Made by a program: the position numbers and the translations under genes
The notes under the pieces: generated by a model
Databases searched by the model: none
What the model was told of the DNA's origin: nothing
What the model saw: the letters and a program-made list of their open reading frames with translations, nothing else
NCBI RefSeq assembly: GCF_000186465.1
Contig: NZ_GL636091.1
Coordinates: forward strand, 1,786,011 to 1,850,010
From: Streptococcus australis ATCC 700641
Lineage (GTDB): Bacteria; Bacillota; Bacilli; Lactobacillales; Streptococcaceae
DNA: 64,000 nt
Direction of reading: 5' to 3'
Shown here: one piece after another, positions 38,725-50,891 of the stretch
How positions within the stretch are numbered: position 1 is the first letter of the stretch
Layout of the letters: every line of letters begins with the position of its first letter

Positions 38725-38736
38725 TCACACCACTTT

Positions 38737-39273
38737 CTATTTCAAATTTGCTTTTATGACTTGCAATTGACGTTTTAGACTGGTATCAAGCGTCTTGTGA
38801 TTTGCTGAAACCACAAAACCACCAATCAAATCTGGATCCAGTTCTTCTTTCAGAGAACGAACTTGAATACCAAATTTCTTTTCAATAATAGGGATCAACT
38901 TTTCTTTTTGAGCCTGATCGAGTCCTGCAACCGAAGAAACGGTTACTTCAAAACAGTTGCTCACTTGTTGAATTTGCTCCATACTAACTCTGACAATGTC
39001 ATAAAATAAGGCTTCACGATGATTGAGAATAACCACTTCAATCAAATGGTCTAGTAATGCTGAATCCGAGTTTTGGAAAAGTCGCAGACTTTTCGCCTTC
39101 TCTTCATCCTCTACACCGATATGAGCTAAAAATGCAGCAAGGCCTGTTTCCTCAAAAACAGCCTTTATTTGACTTAATTTTTCATAAACGTCATCTTGCT
39201 GATTCTTTTCAAATACCAATTGAACAAAAGGCTGGGAATATTTCTCAATTACCATTAATTGCTTTTTGTCCAT
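38737..39273 (-). CDS. atpH: ATP synthase delta subunit
   Basis: Peripheral stalk subunit holding F1 to b. 178 residues, all-helical N-domain (KYSQPFVQLVFEKNQQDDVY) and the C-terminal family block LDPDLIGGFVVSANHKTLDT followed by SLKRQLQVIKANL. Its start overlaps the atpF stop by one base (TAATG), implying coupled translation. Confidence 0.95.
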   Translation of the reverse strand: MDKKQLMVIEKYSQPFVQLVFEKNQQDDVYEKLSQIKAVFEETGLAAFLAHIGVEDEEKAKSLRLFQNSDSALLDHLIEVVILNHREALFYDIVRVSMEQIQQVSNCFEVTVSSVAGLDQAQKEKLIPIIEKKFGIQVRSLKEELDPDLIGGFVVSANHKTLDTSLKRQLQVIKANLK

Positions 39274-39767
39274 TAGGCATCTCCTAATTCATTTAGGTAG
39301 CGATCGATCAGTTGGCGATGGCCTTCAGAGTCCAACTGTTGGCTTAGCAATTTACCTGCTAAGTTGACGGTTAGATCTGCGACATCTCCCTTGATACTGT
39401 TCATCGCTTCTTCTTTATTTTGCGAAATTTCTAATTGCGCTTTTTCTTTCAAGCGAAGGGCTTCTTGGTTGGCTTCACTGAGAATATGAGCCTTATTTTT
39501 TTCGGCTGTTTCCTTAGCCGTTTCAAGAATGGTCGTTGCTTCTTGACGACTACCTGCCAACTCTGCTTCGCGTTTTGTAGCTAGTTCCTCAGCCTTTTTA
39601 CGGGCTGCCTCTGCTTCGTCAATATCATTGGTAATTTTTTCAGCACGCGCATCCAAAATACTAGTAATATTGCCCCAAGCAAATTTCTTTACTAAAAAGA
39701 TTAATAAGAGGAAGGAACCAGCGATCAGTATAAAGTCACCAATAATGGTACCAATTGTTAAATCCAT
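39273..39767 (-). CDS. atpF: ATP synthase b subunit
   Basis: Membrane-anchored peripheral stalk. 164 residues: one N-terminal helix in the membrane ([20 protein letters not shown]), the [15 protein letters not shown] joint, and a long charged coiled coil ([20 protein letters not shown]) to the C-terminus. Length and layout are as expected. Sits between atpB and atpH. Confidence 0.97.
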   Translation of the reverse strand: MDLTIGTIIGDFILIAGSFLLLIFLVKKFAWGNITSILDARAEKITNDIDEAEAARKKAEELATKREAELAGSRQEATTILETAKETAEKNKAHILSEANQEALRLKEKAQLEISQNKEEAMNSIKGDVADLTVNLAGKLLSQQLDSEGHRQLIDRYLNELGDA

Positions 39768-39782
39768 CTTCTACTCCTCTAC

Positions 39783-40499
39783 TTACTCTTCCTCACCGTT
39801 TATTTTTTTACCTATGTACATGGATGACAACATGGTAAATACATAGGCCTGGATACATGAAATGAAAATCGAAAAGGCCGTCCATAACATGCTTCCGATA
39901 AAGGCTGCTGGATACCAATAAAAGGCTTGTTGAGACAAGGCTAAGAGCAAGCCTGCCAATACTTCACCGGCAAAAATATTCCCGTAGATCCGAATTGCTA
40001 AGGAAGCAAAATTGGTCACCTCTTCTAGGAGGTTCATCGGGGTCATAAAACCAGGAGTTGCAAAAGCCTTCAAGTATTCCTTAAAGCCTCGACGACGAAC
40101 CCCTTCTATATGTGCGATCAAGGTGATCATAAAGGAGAGAGATAAGTCATAGCCGAGGTTAGCCGTTGGGGAAGTCCACAAGTTATAACCGTTTGTTGTT
40201 TGGACTTTTGCCATTAATCCAATATTATTGGCCACCAAGATAAAGAGAAAGAGAGAAAACAAGAACAAAGAATAGTTCTTCATGTAGTGCTCTCCAATGT
40301 TTCCCTTGGTAAAACTAATGACAAAATCATAGATCATCTCAAGAGCATTCTGTTTGCCCTTAGGACGGAGGGTCATTTTGCGGCTTGCCCAATAGACAAA
40401 AGCAAAGACCATCAAAACAGTTACAAGAGACATGGCAAGTAGGGTCAAATCAAAGGATACTGGTCCAATATTTAGGGTTGGATTCACACTTTCTTCCAA
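39783..40499 (-). CDS. atpB: ATP synthase a subunit
   Basis: Proton-channel half of Fo. 238 residues with five to six membrane helices. The essential arginine lies in [20 protein letters not shown], near residue 170, and the final helix has [20 protein letters not shown]. An AGGTGTCAAACC-type leader lies between atpE and atpB. In streptococci atpE precedes atpB, as here. Confidence 0.96.
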   Translation of the reverse strand: MEESVNPTLNIGPVSFDLTLLAMSLVTVLMVFAFVYWASRKMTLRPKGKQNALEMIYDFVISFTKGNIGEHYMKNYSLFLFSLFLFILVANNIGLMAKVQTTNGYNLWTSPTANLGYDLSLSFMITLIAHIEGVRRRGFKEYLKAFATPGFMTPMNLLEEVTNFASLAIRIYGNIFAGEVLAGLLLALSQQAFYWYPAAFIGSMLWTAFSIFISCIQAYVFTMLSSMYIGKKINGEEE

Positions 40500-40531
40500 G
40501 GTTTGACACCTCCTTTCCTAAATAGAGAAGT

Positions 40532-40732
40532 CTATTTAATAACGAAGGCCATAGCCAAGGTTACGAAGAAGGTACCTTCTACAAAGGCAATCCCAAGGAT
40601 CAAAAGGCTACGTAATTGACCGATAATCTCTGGTTGACGAGAAGCAGCTTTAAAAAGATTACTCATAATCAATCCTTCAGCAATGGATACGCCGAAGCAG
40701 GCAAAACAAAGACCTAAAAATGTTAAATTCAT
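40532..40732 (-). CDS. atpE: ATP synthase c subunit
   Basis: Rotor-ring proteolipid. 66 residues forming a helical hairpin: helix 1 [20 protein letters not shown], polar loop RQPE, helix 2 [20 protein letters not shown]. The proton-binding Glu is in AFVEGTF near residue 52. First gene of the operon, with AAGGAG before ATG and a promoter 35 nt upstream. Confidence 0.97.
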   Translation of the reverse strand: MNLTFLGLCFACFGVSIAEGLIMSNLFKAASRQPEIIGQLRSLLILGIAFVEGTFFVTLAMAFVIK

Positions 40733-40765
40733 GATGAATTCTCCTTAAATAAATTTTACTCCCTT

Positions 40766-40794
40766 AGTTTACTCCTAAAAAATATAATAGTCAA
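40766..40794 (-). promoter_or_regulatory. atp operon promoter
   Basis: TTGACT at 40794-40789, 17-nt spacer, TAAACT at 40771-40766 on the minus strand. A symmetric AAAACGTTTT lies about 20 nt upstream but does not match the cre spacing. The rest of 40795-40966 is AT-rich with nothing further seen. Confidence 0.75.
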
Positions 40795-40966
40795 ATGTTT
40801 ACTCAGAAAGAAAACGTTTTACAGCAATTCTGTCACCACTTTTAAAATTTCTCTTACCACTAGCTTTCAAAAGATTCTAATTATCTTTAGACACTTTGTC
40901 TATTTTTGTATTTCACACAAATTTATATTATTTTCATCAGAAGAGGAGGCATTATTACCAAGGATA

Positions 40967-40995
40967 GAAAAAACTCACCTGACGAGCAGATGAGT
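40967..40995 (-). terminator. Terminator of the zinc metallopeptidase gene
   Basis: ACTCATCTG/CAGGTGAGT stem with loop CTCGT on the minus strand, then TTTTTTC, 10 nt past the stop. Confidence 0.85.
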
Positions 40996-41004
40996 ATTTT
41001 CTTC

Positions 41005-44000
41005 CTATTTAAAAATAGAGGTTTTGAAACTGTCTGTTTGTTGCAGCAATTTCTTAAAGACTTTTTCTTTCAGTGAAACAGTATGATCAAATTTGACAGA
41101 GCCGTTACTTAGGGTAGCTTTATCTTTATCAACTGCTTCAGCAAAGGCTTGTTTCAAGTCTTCATAGCTATTGTATGTTTTACCATCAATTTCAAAAGAT
41201 TGTATTCCATTTTTAGCACTTGTCACAACTTCTTTGAAGTAAGCTTTCTTCCAATCTTCAAGGGTACTAAATTTACCATCAGAAATCTTGTTAATGATGA
41301 AATCATCACCTAGAGTATCTTTACCAGCTTTTTTAGATTCAGCTTTTAGCATATTAGAAGCATAGTTTAAGAAGCCTTTTTCGTAGCCATAGTAACCCCA
41401 GATTCTGAAGGTATTGTGTTTGAAGGACATAGCTCCAGGAGCACCTTCACTTGTATTACCACCATAGATACCAGTCATCATTGGAACATTCACATAAGCA
41501 GAATCAAAGTCAGTAGGATTATAAACTCTGTTACCTGGACCACGGTTGGTCATGAAGTTGTTCGTAATTAAGTCATCTACTGTGCGTAAAGGAATAGCTT
41601 TTTCCTCATCACTTAAAGGTCGAACCTTGTCGAATTGGTTCTTGGTGTTATTTCCTCGGTATTGCTTATCAACCTTCTTGAACCAAACATTGTTTAAATC
41701 TTGATTTGCTTTATCGAGGACAGCCTCTCCTTCAAGATAATCCAGAAGCATAAGAGTGTCGTTGTAGCCCTTCATGTAACGATCAATTTCGTCACGTGAC
41801 TTCAGATCATTTGGATTGGTGTTATACCATTGATTTCCATCATTTGGACGTTCATAAGCCATGTTAAGACCTAGGGCTTTGTATTCACCATTTGGATTTG
41901 ATACTGATGGAGTTTGCAACATACCTTGTGCAAATGCTTCCAAATCAGTACCTTCACGGTGTCTTGAACCACCCAAGTAGACCATACGGTCATTTACGTG
42001 AGTTGTTTCGTGGGTAAAGGCTGAAATACCAAAGTCACTAATCATATCTGTAACCATGAAGAAGACAGAATCATCCTTATATGGATTCCCATAAACGCGA
42101 GCTACAGCTCCCATACGCCAGTCAGTCGCATGGTAACGTCCTGTAGGTCCGTATAATTCACGAATAGGAGCAACATCTTTACCGCTATTAGTGTGACCGT
42201 ATTTATCAGTACTAATATCTTTATAGTTTTGGTTATCCAAAACAGGTGTTGGAACCATGTTATTGCTCTTAAGTAGTTGATTACGAACTTTATCAATTGA
42301 TAGACGTGACCAGAAGTCTAGATAATTTTGTTGAGCTTTGGCTACTTTATCGATTTCAGCTTTGAAGGCATTACGTTCTGCTTCAGTGTACTTACCATAT
42401 TTCTCAAATGAACTATAAGCCATTGTATTGTAAGTTGAAATCAAGAACATATGGGCATCTTTTAAGTTCAAGAGTGGCAAGATCATCTTACCGTGCATAT
42501 CATTGTTTAAGCCTTCATAAGCTCTGTGTTTCTTATCAGCAAACTCAGGAGTTGTTGTTGCTGGTTCAACGATATAAACATTGTCTTTGGTTGCTTTGAT
42601 AAACCAATCGTTCAAGTTTGTATCATTTGTGAATAGACGCATATTATAGTCTAAGAAACTATTTAACTCGCTGATACCGATAACTCCACCGATAGCTTCG
42701 CGATAAGCTTCTAAAGTTCTATCACCTTTAATGTTACTTTCTTTAGAACCAATCTGAATCAAGAAGTCTAACACACTTACATTTTTACCATAGAAATCTG
42801 GTTTGAACAACATAAGTTGCTTGACATTAAAGTTATCAAACTTCACTCCGTAATAACGGTTAAGATAAGATAGACCAAGGAGAACCGCTGCCTTGTTGTC
42901 ATCAATTTTCTTGATCAAAGCACGTTTAGCAGCTTCATCTGTGTTTAATTGATGATCTTCATTTTCAAGCAACTGTTTCACAAATTTAGCTAGATTATCC
43001 TTAACTTCTTTGAAGCTTTCTTCTAGGTAAAGATCTTTTATAGCGTTAACTTTATTTGGTCCTGTTCTACCAAGTTTTTGGTAAATTGGATCTGATTGTA
43101 GCTCAACTGGGCTTAATTTTTCAACTATAGCATTGATAAGATCACTACGGTCTTTGTCAACGATATTAGGCGTATAAACAACTTCACCGAGTTCCGCTAC
43201 ACTGTACTCTTTCACTTGTTTGACCTTAGATTCTTTCAGCGAAATAGTAAAGATGTCTTTTGTCTTATCCGAGTAATGGATCAGAATGTGGTCGGCATCA
43301 GCCAATTCTGTTACAAAATCATTGCCCTTCATGGCTGTCACAGACAAGACTTCCTTGGTCAAGAGAGGACTACCCGTAGCCAATTTGTTTCCTTGGTCGA
43401 CAATCCACTCTTTGTTGTAGAATGGTTGCAGTTTTGCAATATTGCGGTAAGCAAGTTCGCGAGCGGCGTCGTAGCCTTCAATTGCCTTGTATTGATCGTC
43501 TTTGTTAACAAGGTTATTGAGTTTATCTTCAACAGGTTTCGTGCTTTCAAATTTATCAGCAGTAATCCCCATTGCTTCAATTTTCTGCTCAGCTTCTGCA
43601 AGGGAAATGCTAGGGATTTTACGGGAGTTGTTATAGGTTTTCTTACCTTCACTCACATCCTCCACACTGTAATTGCGCTTGGTTCTTGAATAGGTGAAGT
43701 AATCATCTGCATCGATATCCGAGTGTCCGAAGACCATCTCACCTGTTTTGACTTTCATCATGGTGATGTTGTCTTCAATGGCACCCAAGGCCCAGTTGGT
43801 CCCCAGTAAGCCACCAGATTGGACCGCTTCTTTCAGTTCGATCGAACCTTTAGCAACGGAATTTCTGAGAACTCCTTCTCTACCTAGCGTATTGTTATTC
43901 CCACCATTTTGAGAAGAATAAACTAATCCTGCAGCTTTTGCTTTATTCCCAGTAATTTCAGCATCAACGTAAGCTTTTTCGACGATACCTTTCCAGTTTT

Positions 44001-46781
44001 CTCCTAGAACACCTGCTAAGTACCAACCTTTGTTTCCAGCAGCGTGCAGTTTCCCGATAAAGGCAACATTACTTACCTTCCCACTACCATCAATTTTATT
44101 GATAATACCAGCTACATCGTTGCCCCCAACAACATTACCTGTTACTTTAACATTTTCGACAGTCGCATTATTCTTGATCACATTTGCAATCGGTGCTACT
44201 CGATCTACCGTAGGTAGGTCGATCGCTACGTTTTCAAGCAAGAGATTCTTAACAGTACCACCTTCGATGTTACCAAATAACGGTCTCGTAATGTTATGGA
44301 TAGCAAATTTATTGCCTTCTGTACTTTCCAATGTTCCCTTGAAGGTATTGGTTACATAAGACTTGCCAGCTGGTTGCACATTACTTGCATTCATACTGCT
44401 ACCAAGCTTAAAGGTACCAGTCGGATTGGCTTGCATAGCTTTTACAAGTTCGTTGAAATTGTAGTAGACGTCTCCTTCATGAGCTTTCGGCTTCGCAATG
44501 TAGTGGACATAGTCCTCACTGAACTGCTTATCTGCTGCTCGTTGGATGAGATCAGGTGCTTTAGCAGTCACCTTGTATAATGCTTTTCCATCAATTGTAA
44601 CTTCTTCGATTTTATCAACGGCCAGTTTTGTGACCTTATTATCATGGGTGGTAACCTTTAAGTAATAAGGTTTCACATCTGAAGGTGTTTCGGACAAGAG
44701 GCTACGATCGGTCTCAAGGCCTTGGTCATCCACGCTAATCAGACTAGTTTCCTTGATGTTTTTGACTTCAACTTTTTTAAGGTCAAGTCTTAGTGGCTCT
44801 TCCTTGAGAACCTCTTCTTCATTCCCATTTCCACGATCATACACCATGGTCGTTGCAAGCGTATAATCCTTGTAGTAGTCTAAATCCAGTAAGGCAGCTG
44901 CTAAATCAGACTCTGAAAGGGCAAAAGTTTTCACCACTTGATCGCCCTTCTTCAACACCGCCTGGATGGACTTGATGGTGACACCTTCCGGTTTATCCAA
45001 ACGATAGGAAGCCCTGGCACTGCGCTTCAATTCTTCCTTATCGACCTGTGTCAAGGTCAAGGTTGGCTTGTCTAGTTCTTTGGTCCCTTTTTTAATGATC
45101 CGATCTTGGGCTTGTTCAACTACTTCCTCCGAAACCGTTGGAGCATCCGCAGTTTTTACACCTTTAATGGTCTTATAGACTTTGGTAATCTTTTTCTTAC
45201 CGTTTTGACCAGCTTGAGCAACAACTTCTGTTCCCTTCGGAAGAGTGCTGTCTACTTCAGTTCTTGTCTCGAAAGGAATTTCTTCAAATGAAACTTCTTC
45301 AACTTGACCTTCAATAGCCTTTGTACCACGACTAATTTTTTCGTTTACTGGAGCCTTAACAGTTTCTGTACTCGTGCTGATTGGGTCCCCAACTTTTTGA
45401 CCATTGACAGTCTTATAGACACGGTGAATCAGCTGACTTCCTGCTTGACCATTTTGAATCACTGTTTCTTCATCAGTGTAGCGGTTCGCATCTGATACAT
45501 ATTCGGTTTCATACGGAAGGACCACCGTTTCTGTTTCTGTAACCGTTCCTTCCGTTATTTGATAAGCTGGATTCTCTGGCTGTACAGGAGCTTCACCCAC
45601 GTGGCCTTCTTCCTGCGTTCCTTTGGCTTCAACGACACCGGTATAGGCGGGGTTCTCTGGCTGTACAGGAGCTTCACCAACATGGCCTTCTTCTTGCGTT
45701 CCTTTGGCTTCAACGACACCGGTATAAGCTGGGTTCTCTGGCTGTACAGGAGCTTCACCAACATGGCCTTCTTCTGTGTTCCTTTAGCAGTTACAACTGG
45801 AGCAGGTTGAGGACTTGGTTGAATCTCCTCCTTTGTTCCAATAGAAATAATTTGTGGAACTGCTTCTTTTGTTACAGTTCTTTCAAGTACTTTGCGAACT
45901 TCCTGACCATTTACCGTACTCACTTCCGTTAAAACAGTTTGTTCCCCATTTTGCCCAGCTCTTAGAACCGTCGTTTGACCTTTGGCTAAAGTAGGATCTG
46001 GTTGTTCTACAGTTTCAAATGGGATACTTTCTGTTGAAACTTCAACTTTTGGCTTTTCCACTACAGGGAAACTAGGTCCTTCTTTTGGTGTAACCTGAGA
46101 TAGAGTCTCCTCTTTCGTTGTAGGTTGATAGAGATCGGAGATTGCCGGCTTTTCTTCAACTTTCACGACAGGCGCTTGCCCATCCAATTTAGGTCTAGCT
46201 GAATGTCGGAGATAACCGACATAGTCATAACCTTCAATCGGTATAACACCGTTGGCTAATTCTTTACTGCTTGCAATTGAAAGAGTTTGATTGTAGCTTC
46301 GTAATTCAATATTTTGCAAGGCCGCAGCATCGATAGACAAGAGCAGACTTTGCCCCATGGAACCAATTAATAAAAGTCCCATTACTTTTTTACGGTGTTT
46401 CTTGGACAGCAAAAGAACTGCAAAGGATGCAGTCGCTAAACTAAGCCCCGCAATCGCCAATTCGGTCGTCCCTGTTTGTGGCAGTATACTTTGGCTAGCT
46501 GTTTTCTTCCTATACACTAGATAAAAGGTATCTTCATTTTGATACTCTTCAGGAATAGCATGAATCACCTGGGCTTGCTCTTCGGGTGTTAACTCATTTT
46601 CCGTAACATATCCTAAATGAACTGTCGCTTCTCGTGTCAGTTGATCTGCTTGTACTGATGGTGCTCCTAATAAGCTAGTTGCAAAGAAAAAGGCTCCAAT
46701 AGCAACCGGTCCTACCCCGACGGATAATTTTCGAATCGAATACTTAGTAATCTTTTCAACAGCTTTTCTTGTTTGTTTCAT
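41005..46781 (-). pseudogene. Frameshifted M26-family (IgA1 protease/ZmpB-like) zinc metallopeptidase
   Basis: A cell-wall metallopeptidase gene of about 1,925 codons read as two frames. The 5' frame (46781-45555) starts ATG with AGGAAG upstream and encodes a YSIRK signal peptide (ITKYSIRKLSVGVGPVAIG), then an N-terminal LPQTG with hydrophobic segments, as in IgA1 proteases and Zmp proteins, and a first G5 domain. The 3' frame (from about 45775 to 41005) has two more G5 domains (for example LPKGTEVVAQAGQNGKKKIT), a long M26 N-region and the catalytic zinc motif SAFTHETTHVNDRMVYLGG with the glutamate ligand region EGTDLEAFAQGM. One base is missing in the first 81-nt repeat, near 45771-45777, so full-length protein is not made without slippage. 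It may be a true null, a phase-variable state or a sequencing error. The precise substrate class (IgA1, ZmpB, ZmpC) cannot be assigned. Confidence 0.87.
45555..45790. repeat. 81-nt coding repeats in the metallopeptidase stalk
   Basis: Nearly three units of 81 nt (the marker GGCCTTCTTC recurs at 45603, 45684 and 45765), each encoding GHVGEAPVQPENPAYTGVVE followed by AKGTQEE. The third copy on the plus strand reads CTTCTGTGTTCC where the others read CTTCTTGCGTTCC or CTTCCTGCGTTCC, that is, one base shorter. Confidence 0.92.
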
Positions 46782-46991
46782 TCTATAACTTCCTACATAG
46801 TAATATTAGTAAATCATAGGAAGCCTCATTTATTTTTGGAGAGGATACTCACTTTCTCTAAACAAGCTTCCTGTGATTCTTTACCTATCTTATCTTTTTT
46901 CAGTGATTTTAGCAACATATTTTACTCAGATTTCTTCCTTTTTTTGGTTCCCTGTATTTTAGTAGTAAATTCTTCCTTCCACAAACAAAGA

Positions 46992-47067
46992 AACGCCTAA
47001 AATTGTACCGACCCAAAAAGTTAGATTTTTCTGTCTAACTTTTGGGTTACAGTTCAAATTAGGCGTT
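46992..47067. repeat. Long nested inverted repeat behind glgA
   Basis: The arms AACGCCTAA and TTAGGCGTT enclose an inner pair, ACCCAAAAAGTTAGA and TCTAACTTTTGGGT, with a small loop. T residues on both sides would let it end glgA transcription. The layered ends resemble a decayed transposon terminus. The rest of 46782-46991 carries only the AT-rich upstream region of the metallopeptidase gene. Confidence 0.8.
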
Positions 47068-47078
47068 TTTCATTCATC

Positions 47079-48506
47079 TTATAATGATTGATACAAATCA
47101 GCATAATGTTGACTAGCTGTATCCCATGAGAAGTCACGGCTCATGGCTTCTCTTTGGAGACCAAGCCAAGCATCCTTATCATGAGTATAGACCGTCAAAG
47201 CTTGATCGACAGCCCAGTTTAGCCAATAACCAGAAAGGTTATTAAAGCTAAAACCAGTACCACTTCCGTCAACTACATTATAGGCTTGAACAGTATCGCG
47301 AAGTCCCCCTACCTCATGAACCAATGGCAAGGTTCCATAACGCATAGCCATCATTTGAGATAGACCACATGGTTCAAAACGACTCGGCATCAAGAAAACA
47401 TCCGAAGCAGCGTAGATTTCTTGAGCTAACTGCACATCGAACATAATATTGGCAGAGAGTTTATCTGGATAAGCTTGACCAAACCAAGAAAAGGCATGTT
47501 CAAAGCCAGGATCTCCCGTTCCCAAAAGAACGATTTGGATATCCTTTTGTAGGAGGTTGTGTAATTCTTCAACCACCACATCAAAGCCTTTTTGGCGAGT
47601 CAAACGTGAAACGATTCCGAACAAGGGAACATCCTCACGAACCGGAAGTCCAACACGTTCCTGAAGAGCTCGTTTGCTTGCTGCTTTTCCTGATAAATCA
47701 TCTTTACTGAAATGATAGGTCAAGAGGGGATCTGTCTCAGGATTGTAGAGGTCTGTATCGATTCCGTTCACAATCCCTGTTAATTTACCAGATTCCATGC
47801 GCAAGATTTGATCAAGGCCACAACCATATTCAGCTGTCCTGATTTCATAGCTATAACTTGGTGAAACAGTGGTTACACGATCTGCATAGAGAATCCCTGC
47901 CTTCATCCAGTTTAAGCAATCTTTCCACCGAAGAGTGCCATCCTCATAGCGCTCAAATCCAACTCCAAACAAATCCCACAACATTCCTGGGTCAAACTGA
48001 CCTTGGAACTCCAGATTGTGGATGGTTAAGACAGATTTGATTCCATTGTAAGCTTGAATCCAACGGTATTTCTCTTTTAGTAGGAAAGGAATCATAGCAG
48101 TATGGTAGTCATGAGCGTGGATGATATCAGGAATAAAGTCCACTCGTTCCATCATCTCAAGCGTTGCCAATTGGAAGTAGGCAAAGCGCTCCCCATCATC
48201 AAAATCTCCGTAGACATGTCCTCTAAAGAAATATTTCTGGTTATCAATAAAATAGAAGGTGACACCATCACGATAGATGCGTTTCACACCAACATATTCA
48301 CTTCTCCATCCCACTCTGGTCTCGAAGTGTAAAACATCTTCAACTTGGTCGCCAAATTTCGCCTCTACCATGTCGTAGTAAGGGAGGACGACACGAACAT
48401 CATGACCTTTTTTAGCCAAGGATTTAGGGAGTGCTCCAATGACATCTCCCAAGCCCCCGGTTTTTGAAAAAGGAGCTCCTTCAGCGGCAACAAACAATAA
48501 TTTCAT
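47079..48506 (-). CDS. glgA: Glycogen synthase
   Basis: Transfers glucose from ADP-glucose to growing alpha-1,4-glucan. 475 residues, GT5 family. The ADP-glucose-binding start [20 protein letters not shown] (KTGGL), the motif [13 protein letters not shown], and the C-terminal nucleotide site [20 protein letters not shown] (E-x7-E region) are present. Its ATG overlaps the glgD stop (TAATG). Last gene of glgB-C-D-A; no glgP follows, as the metallopeptidase gene comes next. Confidence 0.96.
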   Translation of the reverse strand: MKLLFVAAEGAPFSKTGGLGDVIGALPKSLAKKGHDVRVVLPYYDMVEAKFGDQVEDVLHFETRVGWRSEYVGVKRIYRDGVTFYFIDNQKYFFRGHVYGDFDDGERFAYFQLATLEMMERVDFIPDIIHAHDYHTAMIPFLLKEKYRWIQAYNGIKSVLTIHNLEFQGQFDPGMLWDLFGVGFERYEDGTLRWKDCLNWMKAGILYADRVTTVSPSYSYEIRTAEYGCGLDQILRMESGKLTGIVNGIDTDLYNPETDPLLTYHFSKDDLSGKAASKRALQERVGLPVREDVPLFGIVSRLTRQKGFDVVVEELHNLLQKDIQIVLLGTGDPGFEHAFSWFGQAYPDKLSANIMFDVQLAQEIYAASDVFLMPSRFEPCGLSQMMAMRYGTLPLVHEVGGLRDTVQAYNVVDGSGTGFSFNNLSGYWLNWAVDQALTVYTHDKDAWLGLQREAMSRDFSWDTASQHYADLYQSL

Positions 48507-49642
48507 TATCCAATATCCTCTGTAATCACAGCACCTTTTTTAATCACAAGAGGTGCTTCTTTGGTTCCACGAATGGTTACACCAGTTTCAACTACGACGC
48601 CCTTGTCAAGAATCGCATGCTCAACGACTGCTCCCTCATGGACAACGACACCTGGGAACAGGAGACTGCTACGAATTTCTGCCCCCTGGTGTAGATGAAC
48701 ACGACGAGAAATGATAGAATCATGCACCAAAGCTTCGACAATACTTCCTGATGCAAATTGCGAATTCTTAATTTGCGAACCAGGAGCATAGTAAGTTGGC
48801 TCTTCATTTTTCACCTTGGTATAAACTTTTTGATTTGGTGAGAAGAGAGACATGAATTTATTGGTTTCCAACATATCCAAGTTAGCACGATAATAGGATT
48901 CAACTGAATGAATATTGGCAATATAGCCAGTGTATTCAAAAGCGAAAGCCCCGTGTTCTACTGCTAAATCACGAAGGATATAACGCAATTTTTCTGGATG
49001 TTCTTTATGGATTTCTGCTTCTAATTTTTCAATCAACCATGGTGTATCAACGATAAAGATATCCGTTGACATATTATAGAGAGCATCTGGATCTGTTCCA
49101 TCAAACAACTTTTGTCCACGTACATGGTCTGTCTCATCGATTTCTAAAACCGCATTTACTTCAGAGATGTCACGATGATGCATCTTTTTGTACACCACTG
49201 TGATTGGTCTGTCAGCGGTATTGTGCAAGTGGAAGACTTGGTTCAAATCAATGTTTACTAAGATATCACAGTTAAGAGCGACTGTCTGGTTCGAACCAGA
49301 GCGTTTCAAATAGGTCAATAGTTGCTCATAATATTCCTTGCCAACGTTTGAACTTTCTACTGGAGTGTTGTAGATACCGAGATAGTAGTGGCTCAAAAGA
49401 GTTGACAAGCCCCACTCACGACCAGAGCGGATATGGTCAAAGACAGAACTAATATTTTCTTGTTGAAAAATACCAAATACACTACGGATTCCCGCATTGG
49501 CTAAACTTGAAAGTGGGAAGTCAATCAAACGATATTTCCCATCAAATGGTAGACTGGCAACAGGACGATGATCTGTCAATGATGACATATCATGGAAGCC
49601 TACTGTGTTTCCTAAAATGGCTGAATACTTATCAATCTTCAT
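48506..49642 (-). CDS. glgD: GlgD, non-catalytic partner of ADP-glucose pyrophosphorylase
   Basis: Forms a heterotetramer with GlgC and raises its activity in Firmicutes. 378 residues with a nucleotidyltransferase fold, but the glycine-rich GGxGTRL loop of the active enzyme is replaced by [20 protein letters not shown], the usual sign of the GlgD form. C-terminal left-handed beta helix ([20 protein letters not shown]). It overlaps glgC by 11 nt and glgA by one base. Confidence 0.94.
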   Translation of the reverse strand: MKIDKYSAILGNTVGFHDMSSLTDHRPVASLPFDGKYRLIDFPLSSLANAGIRSVFGIFQQENISSVFDHIRSGREWGLSTLLSHYYLGIYNTPVESSNVGKEYYEQLLTYLKRSGSNQTVALNCDILVNIDLNQVFHLHNTADRPITVVYKKMHHRDISEVNAVLEIDETDHVRGQKLFDGTDPDALYNMSTDIFIVDTPWLIEKLEAEIHKEHPEKLRYILRDLAVEHGAFAFEYTGYIANIHSVESYYRANLDMLETNKFMSLFSPNQKVYTKVKNEEPTYYAPGSQIKNSQFASGSIVEALVHDSIISRRVHLHQGAEIRSSLLFPGVVVHEGAVVEHAILDKGVVVETGVTIRGTKEAPLVIKKGAVITEDIG

Positions 49643-50774
49643 CTGTTGCTACCCCCACTTTTTCGTTATATCCAACGACTTGTACTTCTTCCGTTCCATC
49701 GATGACTACACCTTCTGAAACGACCGCTCCTTCACCGATTATAGCGCGTTTAATCACGGCACCTTGTCCGATAATGGCACCACTCATGATGACAGAATCT
49801 TCAACGACTGCACCTTTACGAACTTGTGCTTCCGTAGACAAGATAGAATGTTTTACTGTTCCGTCTACCAAGCATCCATCCACCACCAAGGAATCTTCAA
49901 TATGGGTATGTTCGCCAAAGAAGTTTGGTGGTGAAATCAAGTTACGAGAATAGATCTTCCAGTGACGATCACGGCTATCCAAAGCATTGTTTGGATCAAT
50001 GTATTCCATATTCGCTTCCCAGAGAGATTCAATGGTCCCCACGTCTTTCCAATAGCCCTTGAATTCATAAGCATAAACGCTTTCTCCAGATTCAAGGTAA
50101 GTTGGAATAACGTTTTTACCAAAGTCAGACATATCGATGTCACTCTTCTCTGCAGCTACTAGCATATTGCGAAGGCGAGACCAGTCAAAAATGTAGATAC
50201 CCATGGAAGCTTTTGTTGATTTTGGCTCTGCAGGTTTTTCTTCAAATTCGACAATTCGATTGTTGGCATCCGTATTCATGATTCCGAAACGGCTAGCTTC
50301 TTTTAAAGGTACATCCAATACAGCTACTGTAAGGCTTGCATTGTGATCTTTGTGAGACTGAAGCATTTCGTCATAGTCCATCTTGTAGATATGGTCTCCA
50401 GAAAGGATCAACACGTACTCTGGATTGATGCTATCGATGTAGTCGATATTTTGGAAAATCGCATGACTTGTTCCTTCAAACCAACGATTTCCTTCACTTG
50501 CAGAATAAGGTTGAAGGATAGAAACCCCAGTATTAATACCATCAAGACCCCAACTTGAACCATTTCCGATATGATTATTTAAGGCAAGCGGTTGATACTG
50601 AGTAATCACGCCAACATTGTGGATACCTGAGTTGGCACAGTTGGATAAGGCAAAGTCAATAATACGATAACGTCCCCCAAATTGCACTGCAGGTTTGGCA
50701 ATGCTTTGAGTGAGTTTTCCAAGGCGAGTTCCTTGCCCACCAGCAAGGATCAGAGCTAGCATTTCATTCTTCAT
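49632..50774 (-). CDS. glgC: Glucose-1-phosphate adenylyltransferase
   Basis: Makes ADP-glucose from ATP and glucose-1-phosphate, the committed step of glycogen synthesis. 380 residues. Catalytic loop [20 protein letters not shown] at residues 7-26; [19 protein letters not shown]; sugar-phosphate region [19 protein letters not shown]; left-handed beta helix of hexapeptide repeats at the C-terminus. Ribosome site AAGGAG 6 nt before ATG. Coupled to glgD by overlap. Confidence 0.96.
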   Translation of the reverse strand: MKNEMLALILAGGQGTRLGKLTQSIAKPAVQFGGRYRIIDFALSNCANSGIHNVGVITQYQPLALNNHIGNGSSWGLDGINTGVSILQPYSASEGNRWFEGTSHAIFQNIDYIDSINPEYVLILSGDHIYKMDYDEMLQSHKDHNASLTVAVLDVPLKEASRFGIMNTDANNRIVEFEEKPAEPKSTKASMGIYIFDWSRLRNMLVAAEKSDIDMSDFGKNVIPTYLESGESVYAYEFKGYWKDVGTIESLWEANMEYIDPNNALDSRDRHWKIYSRNLISPPNFFGEHTHIEDSLVVDGCLVDGTVKHSILSTEAQVRKGAVVEDSVIMSGAIIGQGAVIKRAIIGEGAVVSEGVVIDGTEEVQVVGYNEKVGVATDED

Positions 50775-50891
50775 TGATTACTCCTTTTTGGATTGACGAG
50801 ACCTTCTTCCCACTTCTGAGGAGAGGCACTTTGGCCTCTTCTACAGAGTTAGGAATGGGATCATAGACTACGATCAGTAGATCACCAACAA

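Noticed and set aside
40800..40825. AAAACGTTTT upstream of atpE as a cre site
   Set aside because: One extra base between TG and CG relative to the CcpA consensus; the match is not adequate.
45555..46781. 5' metallopeptidase frame as an independent small surface protein
   Set aside because: Its last ~70 codons are the out-of-frame reading of the 81-nt repeats that are in frame in the downstream part, so it is a frameshift product.
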